A DNA stretch of 64,000 bases from Nitrosomonas ureae (GTDB lineage: Bacteria; Pseudomonadota; Gammaproteobacteria; Burkholderiales; Nitrosomonadaceae), in NCBI RefSeq assembly GCF_001455205.1, contig NZ_CP013341.1, positions 806,001 through 870,000 of the forward strand. Reading direction: 5' to 3'. Below, one piece after another: positions 56,615 through 64,000 of the stretch. A model generated the notes under the pieces. That model did no database searches. It worked only from the letters and a program-made list of their open reading frames with translations, and was not told where the DNA came from. Position 1 is the first letter of the stretch. Every line of letters starts with the position of its first letter. The translations under genes and the position numbers were made by a program.

Positions 56615-57358
56615 TTATTTAATCCACATCCAAACTCCCATTGCAATCATCATCAAATTTTCTGTTAACGACACAAAGCCGAGTGGAACTTTACTATTAC
56701 CGCCGACGCAAGCGCATTTCAATTCTCTCTTATCAACATACACAGCCTTGAATACAGAAATTGCACCCACAGTTCCTATAAAAAGCGCTATGGGAGAGGA
56801 TATCCAGAATAACGTACCTGAGATCATCAAGATCCCAGCAAATAATTCACCAAAAGGATATAGATAACTGTAGCGAACCCACTTCCTTGCCAGCAGATCG
56901 TAGTTCAGGAACATGGTAGAGAAATTTTCAACATCTTGTAGCTTCTGAACTGCAAGTAAACACATTGCAAAGGAAATAAACCATTCTAAGATGTGAAAAT
57001 TTAAGATCGTCTCATTCAATTTCCAATTCATCGCTATGGCTAACAGAAAGGAAACGGAGAATATCGCAATTACAGGCTGATAGTTAGCCTCGTCATTTTT
57101 CTTACTTTTTCCATCGAAGTACTCACGCAACTCACCGTATCCACCAACACGTTTGCCATTGATCCAAGTTTGAGGAGTTGTTTCGACATTATGCTCTTTC
57201 TGGAAAGCATCGGTCTCTTCACGTGTCTTAAGGTGATGGTCTTCAACGTCAAAGCCACTGCGTTCAAGTAAATCCTTCGATTTAAGACCATAAGGGCAAA
57301 TATGATCTGCCATCACCATACGATATAGCTTTACTTTCTTTGGGTCAGTTATAGTCAT
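56615..57358 (-). CDS. Glutaredoxin-MauE fusion membrane protein
   Basis: The 247-aa protein joins an N-terminal glutaredoxin domain (about 8-85: KLYRMVMADHICPYGLKSKD with a CPYG site, TTPQTWINGKRVGGYGEL) to a four-helix MauE/DoxX-like membrane domain (about 95-245). The second Cys of the usual CPYC site is Gly, so a monothiol mechanism is expected. MauE-like proteins help electron transfer to periplasmic disulfide chemistry; the role here is inferred. A C-terminal CACVGG resembles a heme or Fe-S site. It lies between element remnants. Confidence 0.75.
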   Translation of the reverse strand: MTITDPKKVKLYRMVMADHICPYGLKSKDLLERSGFDVEDHHLKTREETDAFQKEHNVETTPQTWINGKRVGGYGELREYFDGKSKKNDEANYQPVIAIFSVSFLLAIAMNWKLNETILNFHILEWFISFAMCLLAVQKLQDVENFSTMFLNYDLLARKWVRYSYLYPFGELFAGILMISGTLFWISSPIALFIGTVGAISVFKAVYVDKRELKCACVGGNSKVPLGFVSLTENLMMIAMGVWMWIK

Positions 57359-57429
57359 TTTATTTTTTCCAAAAAATATTATGTAGAAGCACTTTGATCT
57401 ACCGAAAAGTGGTTAATTTTATTTTCTTC

Positions 57430-58341
57430 TTAAACTTTGAGGAGCTGTAATAGTTTTAAGGATATCTGCTCCATGGGCCTCCTTAAACGCTCTACATCAT
57501 TAACAATATAGCTCGCGGTAACATCGCTGGACATCTTGTGATTTACTAAGCGTTTAAGTGCATAGGCTGATATGTCAATGTTTTCAGTTATGGTAATAAA
57601 AGTACGCCGAAAGTCATGTAGTGTGAAAATCACACCTGAAAATTCTGTAACTTTCTGCACCTGACGGCGAGTTTCTATCAAATACCCAGCCTTTCCATCA
57701 CCAGCAAACACATATTCAGAATATTTGATAACTTTTCTACTTTCCAACAGTTGGACAATAAAATCAGTCAGTGGCAGTGTCAACGGTTCTCTATTTTTAG
57801 TATCCTTTAACGTGAAAGATAGGTCATTCAAATCAATAGCTGACCACTTCAGAGCTGCAACTTCCTGGCGTCTTAGTCCCGTAAATAAGAGAAATAAAAG
57901 ATAATCAGCCACCAGAGCGGATTGGCTTGAATTTTGATCTTGCTTGAGTGAAATAACCGCTTGATACCAAAGTGCCAGCTGATGAAATTTGATGCCGATC
58001 TAACCGATACCAGGCGCGTGTTTGCGTCAGCCGCATCACGGGGTTTTCCCGTAAAATTGAATGTCCGTTGCCATCTTTGTATTGCGCGATGGCAAAATTA
58101 AACAAGGCACGTAAAAAATGCATTGGCAGATTGGCATAGCCCTCGCCTCGTTCTGTACCGATTTTGTTCTGACGCTTGCTGACCATATCTTTGTTGATGT
58201 TGATTATTGCCTATTGCTTTTTTTTCAGTCGACAAATGCGACTTTCAACAATCATCGGTAATCATAAAGCGTTCGCTCTTTGAGATTCTTTCGGGTGTTA
58301 AGGAAATCATCAAAGGCTTGTTTCAGTGTCGTACTGACTAC
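57430..58341 (-). pseudogene. Truncated and broken tyrosine integrase
   Basis: The sequence parallels the intact integrase 50181-51443 from about its residue 100 to the end (LRRQEVAALKWSAIDLNDLS, HDFRRTFITITENIDIS, LVNHKMSSDVTASYIV), with a frame break near 57905-57995 and others further upstream. The N-terminal domain is missing because the homology stops at 58341, where IS3-family sequence begins. Several catalytic residues survive but the gene cannot be functional. Confidence 0.85.
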
Positions 58342-58480
58342 TTCGGAATAACTCCTACCGGTTGCTGGAGTCGATTGGCAACATCCCACAAGCAGAATTG
58401 GAAAAGGCGTATTATAGTCAACAAAAAGTGTCAGGCTAAACTACCTCACTCAAACTACTGACTCTCCGGAGTAGCCGGAC
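58342..58480 (+). mobile_element. Tail of an IS3-family transposase
   Basis: On the plus strand a frame reads LLESIGNIPQAELEKAYYSQ, then QKVSG and a stop at 58437. This is the usual ending of IS3-family OrfB proteins. The following bases, CTGACTCTCCGGAGTAGCCG, look like that family's terminal repeat. Its arrival probably truncated the integrase. Confidence 0.6.
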
Positions 58481-58510
58481 CGATTCACTTTCTAATGATT
58501 CAATTTTTTT

Positions 58511-59845
58511 ATGCCAGCAAAGGAAAAAAAGAAAATATTCGTTCTTGATACTTCGGTTATCTTATACAACCATGGTGCAATTTACAGTTTTGAAGAAAAT
58601 GATGTAGCCATTCCGATTACCGTAGTGGAAGAGCTTGACCATTTTAAGAAAGGCAATGACATCAAGAACTTTGAAGCCAGAGAATTCATACGAATTATGG
58701 ATAAATTGTCGGCAAATCATTCGTTGCAAAATTGGATTCCCATTGATCAGCCTAATCACGGTCATTTCAAAGTGTGCATGCAAGGAAAGACCATAGGACC
58801 GGATGCCACCGAGGTATTTGGAGAAAACACAGCCGATCATCGTATTCTAAATACAGTAATTTCACTGAACGAAGAATATCCGGGCAGAAAAATAGTCTTG
58901 GTATCCAAGGATATCAATCTTCGGCTCAAAGCAAAATCCCTGAATATTCCAGCGGAAGATTTTGAAACGGGGAAAATCAAAAATCTTGAATCTTTGTATA
59001 CAGGTAAAACAATAATCGAGGGATTAACGAAAGGGATTATCGACAACATTTATACCCAGAATTTTTGTATGCCCGCCGATATCGGTATACAAGATCCCAT
59101 ACCCAATCATTATTTTATTCTGAAGAGCAGCCGGACTTCTGTTTTGGTATTTTATAATCCTTTATCCCAACGAATTGAGCGTATTGAAAAAGAATCCGCC
59201 TTCCGGATTACACCTAGAAATGCCGAGCAAGTATTTGCTTTGCATGCAATTACCAATCCGAATGTCAAACTTGCCACCCTGCAGGGTGTTGCCGGAACAG
59301 GAAAAACCTTACTCGCACTTGCCGGTGCCCTTGACCAGAAAAGACATTTCAAGCAGATATACTTGGCACGCCCAATTGTGCCTTTAAGCAATAAAGACAT
59401 TGGTTTCTTGCCGGGCGATATCGTTTCTAAGCTTAATCCCTATATGGAGCCGCTGTGGGATAACCTTAAATTCATTAAAAGCTTGTTCACTGAGAAAGAT
59501 AAAGAATATAAGCAGATTACGGATGCCGTTGATCAGGAAAAACTAAAAATTACTCCGCTTGCTTATATCCGCGGACGCAGTATTTCAAATGTTTTTTTTA
59601 TTGTGGATGAAGCACAAAATCTCACGCCTCATGAAGTAAAAACGATCATCACGCGCGCCGGTGAAAACACTAAAATTGTATTTACCGGTGATATTTATCA
59701 AATAGATACCCCCTATCTTGATTCCCAAAGTAATGGCCTATCCTATCTGATCGATAAAATCAGGCATCACGATATTTATGCGCATGTGCGACTGGAAAAA
59801 GGTGAGCGCTCAAACCTTGCGAATTTGGCTAATCAGTTGCTATAA
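58511..59845 (+). CDS. phoH: PhoH-family PIN-ATPase protein
   Basis: The 444-aa protein joins an N-terminal PIN-like ribonuclease domain (about 8-145, FVLDTSVILYN and the acidic residues in VVEELD and STAD-like NTADHRI) to a PhoH ATPase domain (about 235-440). The latter has Walker A GVAGTGKT, IYLARPIVPLSNKDIGFLPG, Walker B FFIVDEAQN and TGDIYQIDTP. Such proteins (YlaK type) are thought to act as RNA helicase-nucleases. It marks the return to ordinary chromosome on the right of the debris. Confidence 0.92.
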   Translation: MPAKEKKKIFVLDTSVILYNHGAIYSFEENDVAIPITVVEELDHFKKGNDIKNFEAREFIRIMDKLSANHSLQNWIPIDQPNHGHFKVCMQGKTIGPDATEVFGENTADHRILNTVISLNEEYPGRKIVLVSKDINLRLKAKSLNIPAEDFETGKIKNLESLYTGKTIIEGLTKGIIDNIYTQNFCMPADIGIQDPIPNHYFILKSSRTSVLVFYNPLSQRIERIEKESAFRITPRNAEQVFALHAITNPNVKLATLQGVAGTGKTLLALAGALDQKRHFKQIYLARPIVPLSNKDIGFLPGDIVSKLNPYMEPLWDNLKFIKSLFTEKDKEYKQITDAVDQEKLKITPLAYIRGRSISNVFFIVDEAQNLTPHEVKTIITRAGENTKIVFTGDIYQIDTPYLDSQSNGLSYLIDKIRHHDIYAHVRLEKGERSNLANLANQLL

Positions 59846-59985
59846 AGCGGAAAATTGTTACTCACTACAACGCGTAAAAGCATCAATCCTGACCAGCAAT
59901 CGATATCTTGGATGTATCATCCAATCAATGTTATCTGCACCTCGGATATAGTAATAACTTTGCAACCCAGTAATTGCGCGCCTGC

Positions 59986-60636
59986 TTACTGCAGCAAGAA
60001 ATCTATATTGGATACCGGAGTAAGTATCCGGGGAGTGTCTCGTGCCGTCTCATTAAAAGATGGCAAAATTGTCTCTTGAAACGGCGCTATTAAATTTCTT
60101 GATTCACTGGTCTGTGTAAATCCACGATTGCGTAGTGCTTTCTTCAAGCTAAACGAAGATAAATTAGGATTAAATTCCATGATGAGCATGTTTGTAAATG
60201 CAAATACAGAGCTTGTAGTAAAAGGCAGAAATGGAGTCCCTCTCGCGCTCAAGTCGGTATACATTGAGCTGATCACAATAATTAATTCTTGGCCGTTGAA
60301 ATAGGCCGTGGCATCGATGGATGTCAGTGGGCGGGGCAAACCATCAACCGCAGGAATTCCTGCGTATCCAATCGCCGTTGCACTATCGATACACACATTC
60401 TGATTGTTATTAACAAAACGAGGGATACCGCCTGTCAAACTTAAACGATATATCCCTTCCCCGACATTTTCTATGACCTCAAACTTACTTTGAATCGGCG
60501 TAATACTGGGGGTTGGATCATTGGAATCAACTGCATTCAGGCAGGTAAATCCATCGTACACAATACTTGTTGCCAGAGCATAACCTTGCAAAAGAACAGA
60601 AAATAATGTTATTACTAATCCCTGCATCATTTTCAT
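59986..60636 (-). CDS. Secreted protein of unknown function
   Basis: The 216-aa protein has a signal peptide (MKMMQGLVITLFSVLLQGYA, cleavage near ALA) and a mature part with a pair of Cys residues (FTCLNAVDS, NVCIDSAT), so it is probably periplasmic or secreted with a disulfide. GAGGTC lies 6 bases before the ATG at 60636; a longer frame from 60744 would destroy the signal peptide. No domain is recognised. Confidence 0.65.
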   Translation of the reverse strand: MKMMQGLVITLFSVLLQGYALATSIVYDGFTCLNAVDSNDPTPSITPIQSKFEVIENVGEGIYRLSLTGGIPRFVNNNQNVCIDSATAIGYAGIPAVDGLPRPLTSIDATAYFNGQELIIVISSMYTDLSARGTPFLPFTTSSVFAFTNMLIMEFNPNLSSFSLKKALRNRGFTQTSESRNLIAPFQETILPSFNETARDTPRILTPVSNIDFLLQ

Positions 60637-60763
60637 CGTAAGACCTCGTGTAAGCGTCAAGTATGTCCGACCCACTGCATAATCCGGTGACAAGGCCCCA
60701 TTCATAACTTTTTCTTTATTGCCTGAGAATGGCAGATACATCAATAGATCAATAGAGGGAAAT

Positions 60764-61957
60764 TTATGTTTTAGCGTTTATCAGGCTATATAGCTTAGCA
60801 AAAGTATCACCTACATACTTGATTTGCTCCATTGTATGTGCAGCATTTACGCTGCAACGCACAAGTGATTTACCTTCGGGCGCCGCTGGCGGCAAAATTA
60901 GATTTACATAAATATTATGTTCGAGCAATTGTTGCCAGAGTAGAAGTGCTTGTCCTGGCGTTTCAACAACGGCAGCGATGACCGGCCCCGGATCCGGCCC
61001 TAACTTATAGCCTACTTCTTTAAGCTGCGAATAGAGTTGTCGGCAATTGCTCCATAATTTGTCACGCAAATGACTTCCTTTTCTAAGTAGTTCGAGGGCC
61101 GCTCGTGTTGAAGCAATTGTTGCCGGTGATGGCGATGCAGTAAAAATATAAGGATGACTAACATACCGTAATTGTTCAAGCTGCGGATGATTACTCACGC
61201 AAAATCCGCCAATACTGCATAGGCTCTTGCTAAAGGTTCCTGTAATAAAGTCAACCTCATTTAACAATCCCGTTTCCTCAACAAGACCTTGACCTGTTTT
61301 ACCTAAAACACCGAGCGAGTGAGCCTCGTCAAGTAGCAATAGCCCACCATATTTATTCTTCAATTGCACGATATCAGCCAAGAGCGCCTGATCTCCAAGC
61401 ATACTATATATACCTTCAGCAATAATGAGCGTAGTTTCAACACTATTACCCAGACGACGCAATCGTTTCTCCATGTCGGCCATATCATTATGTTTGAAAC
61501 GAATAATATTCGCACCGCTCAGAATACAACCATCGTAAATACTCGCATGAGAATCGCCATCAATCAGCACCGTATCACCGGGACCAACCAGACCAGAAAT
61601 AACGCCTAAGTTCGCTTGATAGCCCGTTGTAAAAACAATGCCCGAGCTGCATTGATAAAAATCAGCAAATTCTCTCTCTAATGCTCGATGACCAAAATAA
61701 CTCCCATTCGCCATCCGTGAACCCGTGGTTCCCGTTCCTTCTTTATCAATTGCATCATGTGCCGCACGAATACATTCCGGAGCAAAAGTTAAACCCAAGT
61801 AATTATTTGTACCCATCAAAAGTACGCGACGATCCCCAATTCGAGCTTCAGTGGCCGAAAAAACCTCTTCGATTGGGATACCAAACGCGCCCACTCCATC
61901 AGGCAAAAGTGCTTTTCTGGCAGCAGCAGCAGCATCTAGCTTTTCAAGTAAATTCAT
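60764..61957 (-). CDS. spt: Alpha-oxoamine synthase, likely serine palmitoyltransferase
   Basis: The 397-aa PLP enzyme belongs to the family of BioF, KBL and SPT: MGTNNYLGLTFAPE, GTGTTGSRMANGS, the cofactor-stacking DEAHSLGVLG and the PLP lysine in TGTFSKSLCSIGG. Context (acyl carrier protein 1 bp overlap upstream, reductase, acyl-AMP ligase) favours serine plus an acyl-ACP giving 3-oxosphinganine, as in Caulobacter. A BioF role is less likely without bio genes. It is the last gene of the operon. Confidence 0.85.
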   Translation of the reverse strand: MNLLEKLDAAAAARKALLPDGVGAFGIPIEEVFSATEARIGDRRVLLMGTNNYLGLTFAPECIRAAHDAIDKEGTGTTGSRMANGSYFGHRALEREFADFYQCSSGIVFTTGYQANLGVISGLVGPGDTVLIDGDSHASIYDGCILSGANIIRFKHNDMADMEKRLRRLGNSVETTLIIAEGIYSMLGDQALLADIVQLKNKYGGLLLLDEAHSLGVLGKTGQGLVEETGLLNEVDFITGTFSKSLCSIGGFCVSNHPQLEQLRYVSHPYIFTASPSPATIASTRAALELLRKGSHLRDKLWSNCRQLYSQLKEVGYKLGPDPGPVIAAVVETPGQALLLWQQLLEHNIYVNLILPPAAPEGKSLVRCSVNAAHTMEQIKYVGDTFAKLYSLINAKT

Positions 61958-62214
61958 TATGATGATGTCGTTTTAATTTTATGTACCAAATCAACTAATT
62001 CACGAACTGTTTGAACATCTGTCAACGCATTTATAGGAATTGAAATATCAAAAGCATCTTCAATTTCCATAATCAGATTGAGCAGTTTGATGGAATCAAT
62101 CGATAATTGGCTGATCAGGTTTGTTTCCGGGGTAATCAATACATCCGCATTGGTTAAATCGCTTAGACGGTCACAGAGCAACTTCATGATCTCATCATAA
62201 TTACTTTCAGTCAT
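61957..62214 (-). CDS. Acyl carrier protein of the lipid operon
   Basis: The 85-aa ACP has the phosphopantetheine serine in LSIDSIKLLNLIMEIE, the typical DSxxxL motif. Its stop overlaps the start of the synthase gene by 1-4 nt (coupled). It would carry the acyl chain loaded by the acyl-AMP ligase at the right edge and offer it to the synthase. Confidence 0.92.
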   Translation of the reverse strand: MTESNYDEIMKLLCDRLSDLTNADVLITPETNLISQLSIDSIKLLNLIMEIEDAFDISIPINALTDVQTVRELVDLVHKIKTTSS

Positions 62215-62243
62215 AGGTTATTTCAGTGCAGTTAATTTTGAAA

Positions 62244-63158
62244 TTAAATTACTTCAGATAATACATCTTGTAAACGAATTCTGGGATGCCATTCAGGTAA
62301 CGCATTAGTCAAAGGGGTATTATTGCATACCCAGTCTTCATGCTGTAATTCATTAACCTTTCCCGGGGTCAACATAGGTGAGTATTGAAAGAAACGGGCA
62401 AACCAGAGATTAATCAATGCGATACACCGGATAAGCAGATCTGGGATCACAATACAATATACTGTGCGCTTCCATACTTGCTGTGCTATGACTTTAAGGC
62501 TCTGATAACTATATCCATCAGGTGTACCATCATCGAGTTCAAAGATTCCATTGATCGGATTCTTGGAATTTAACCAGGCTTGAATAGCTGAAACCAAATC
62601 ACATACATGTATTAATCCAAATCTGTTTTGCATTTTCCCAACAACCGGAAGAAATCCGCGGTGTATCGATTGAAAAAGCGGCTTCATTTCTTTATCACCC
62701 GGACCATAAACAGCTGTAGGACGAAAGATTGTCCATTGCAGTTGGCTTGAAAGTTCAATAAGTTTCTGCTCTGATAAATATTTGCTTTGAGCGTACCAGG
62801 ATAATTCTGGTTGGCGTGCTGCTAAGGAAGAAATTAATAAGAAGCGAGGGAAAAGCTTTTGTTTTACCAGGATATGCAGAATATTCTCTGTTCCTGTAAT
62901 ATTGGTACGCTCAAATTCTTGAAAAGAGCTTCCTTTTACTGTTGCAGCACAATGAATTACACACGCCACACCATCAACTAGACGATGCAATGCATTTAAA
63001 TCTTCTAAGTCACCTTGGATCCACTGAATTAATTCGGTATCTGAAAAACGGATAGTCCGAGTAAGTGCACGAACTATCCATCCATCTTGAATGAGTCTTT
63101 GAATTAGTACGCTGCCAATAAAACCAGTAGCACCTGTTACAGCTACTAATTTTCGCAT
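62244..63158 (-). CDS. cerR: NAD-dependent epimerase/dehydratase, CerR-like
   Basis: The 304-aa extended short-chain dehydrogenase has the Rossmann loop GATGFIGS at residues 8-15 and the catalytic YAQSK (YxxxK). In Caulobacter a protein of this kind (CerR) reduces the 3-keto group of oxidised ceramide. Placement between the acyl-AMP ligase and the ACP gene supports that role here, but the general family also covers many other reductions. Confidence 0.75.
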   Translation of the reverse strand: MRKLVAVTGATGFIGSVLIQRLIQDGWIVRALTRTIRFSDTELIQWIQGDLEDLNALHRLVDGVACVIHCAATVKGSSFQEFERTNITGTENILHILVKQKLFPRFLLISSLAARQPELSWYAQSKYLSEQKLIELSSQLQWTIFRPTAVYGPGDKEMKPLFQSIHRGFLPVVGKMQNRFGLIHVCDLVSAIQAWLNSKNPINGIFELDDGTPDGYSYQSLKVIAQQVWKRTVYCIVIPDLLIRCIALINLWFARFFQYSPMLTPGKVNELQHEDWVCNNTPLTNALPEWHPRIRLQDVLSEVI

Positions 63159-63163
63159 ATCTT

Positions 63164-64000
63164 TTATCTGTCGCCTGACTCTACAAAAGATAATTGATCA
63201 ACTAATTGAGTTCTCTGAATATATCCCTGTCTAGCCGCAAAACGCGAAAGCTTACCAGATGAGGTCCTTGGCAAGGTATGCGGCGGTACAAGCTCAACAA
63301 CACAATTGACTCCAAATGCCATATAAACAAGCTGCTGCAATCTAGTAGTCAGTGATTGACGTTCTGTTGGAGAGGTAAGTCTGCATTCAATCACTAGTAC
63401 AATAGTCGTGGTACCATCTTCATCATTAACTCCAAAAGCAGATGCCTCACGCGACCTGACTTCCGGTTGCTGTTCGGCTAGCTCTTCGATATCTTGCGCT
63501 CGAATATTGCGACCATTAACTATAATCACATCGGTACGACGTCCGGTTATAAACAAATCACCTTCAAACAGAAAACCAATATCGCCAGTATCGAGCCAAT
63601 TTCCAGGCTTAAGTGCCTTGTTCGTCTCTTCTGGGTTATTATAATAACCAGTCATTACGCTATCGCCCTGCACCAGTACGCTTCCAACCATCATCTCAGA
63701 TAATTGATGACCATCTTCGCCAATTATTTTAACGATATGCCCGGGCAATGGACGCCCGCAATTTACAAATTCATTTTGTTTTCGACCATCAGCTTGCAAT
63801 CTCACTGCCATTTTTTTATCAATCAGGGTCTTACTATCTACTTGCAGACTATTACATCCTGTATTGATTTTTGAAAATGTAACAGCAAGTGTTGATTCTG
63901 CAAGTCCATAACATGGCAAAAAAGCATTCTCATCAAAGCCGGCTGATGAAAATTTCTCAGCGAAGTTTCTTAAAGTTTCGGGACGAATCATTTCTGCGCC
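63164..64000 (-). CDS. Partial fatty acyl-AMP ligase
   Basis: The gene enters from the right edge, so only the C-terminal 278 or so residues are seen, starting in GAEMIRPETL. They include PCYGLAEST, VNCGRPLPGH, LDTGDIGFLFEGDLFITGR and the C-terminal domain ending in LPRTSSGKLSRFAAR, as in FAAL/long-chain acyl-AMP ligases. It would load a fatty acid onto the ACP two genes downstream. The gene ends 5 bp before the reductase gene. Confidence 0.85.
   Translation of the reverse strand, partial: GAEMIRPETLRNFAEKFSSAGFDENAFLPCYGLAESTLAVTFSKINTGCNSLQVDSKTLIDKKMAVRLQADGRKQNEFVNCGRPLPGHIVKIIGEDGHQLSEMMVGSVLVQGDSVMTGYYNNPEETNKALKPGNWLDTGDIGFLFEGDLFITGRRTDVIIVNGRNIRAQDIEELAEQQPEVRSREASAFGVNDEDGTTTIVLVIECRLTSPTERQSLTTRLQQLVYMAFGVNCVVELVPPHTLPRTSSGKLSRFAARQGYIQRTQLVDQLSFVESGDR

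Noticed and set aside
58207..58461. An 84-aa plus-strand frame over the broken integrase end
   Set aside because: It runs antisense to integrase remnant sequence and then out of frame through the IS3 tail.

Overview
The window reads as the chromosome of a betaproteobacterium, most likely a Nitrosomonas-type (Nitrosomonadaceae) organism. The grounds are the block aroQ-accB-accC-prmA-DUF3426, the general look of the housekeeping proteins and moderate GC content. The genus is an inference from memory of similar proteins, not a database result. Both edges cut genes: an exported START/SRPBCC-like protein on the left and a fatty acyl-AMP ligase on the right.

Core chromosome, 1-37.6 kb. From left to right there are: a small membrane protein; a YiiX-like cysteine hydrolase; a decayed IS copy touching the end of ilvA; a CHASE2-PAS-GGDEF-EAL protein with an overlapping LysM-FecR partner; an L,D-transpeptidase with tadA; prmB; an orphan sulfate-binding protein; a two-domain ornithine-lipid synthase (OlsF type); and an oxidoreductase. 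Next comes a surface-polysaccharide block (radical SAM protein, heparinase II/III-like protein, WecB-type epimerase, SGNH hydrolase). A lipid and hydrolase block follows (alpha/beta hydrolase, M14 peptidase, LpxH-like phosphoesterase, patatin, MJ1255-type glycosyltransferase, diacylglycerol-kinase-like protein). Then come a Tat-exported PhoX and an arsenic operon arsR-arsI-arsC-arsB, in which arsC carries a one-base frameshift in a G run. The block ends with aroQ-accBC-prmA.

Integrated element, 38.7-51.65 kb. A tRNA-Thr(CGT) gene is the attachment site: its 3' 48 bp recur at 51599-51646 with one mismatch. Between the two copies lie a tyrosine integrase, paired TGTAGACA boxes near both ends, a RelE/HTH toxin-antitoxin pair, an AlpA-like excisionase and a rolling-circle HUH replication protein. 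The cargo, all on the minus strand, is TIR - Nmad2 - TIR/SLOG - [IS5-family copy] - MazG - uracil-DNA-glycosylase-like protein. This is the most interesting part of the window. It looks like a Thoeris-like TIR/SLOG immune module with an Nmad2 protein, next to a nucleotide-pool/DNA-glycosylase pair from which an 856-bp IS has separated it. A nearly identical IS copy sits just outside the element, beside the tRNA.

Element graveyard, 51.65-58.5 kb. This holds remnants of related elements: the C-terminus of a serine recombinase, a decayed copy of the element's hypothetical gene, a decayed toxin-antitoxin pair, an excisionase fragment, the C-terminal two thirds of a related integrase and the tail of an IS3-family transposase. 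Among them are apparently live small genes: two related small membrane proteins that share 11-bp-periodic TGTGAA repeats upstream, a cold-shock protein and a glutaredoxin-MauE fusion. A DUF6328 gene and a lipoprotein gene in this stretch are frameshifted.

Right flank, 58.5-64 kb. PhoH and a secreted protein are followed by a minus-strand operon of an acyl-AMP ligase, an NAD-dependent epimerase/reductase, an acyl carrier protein and an alpha-oxoamine synthase. This set matches the bacterial sphingolipid (ceramide) genes known from Caulobacter.
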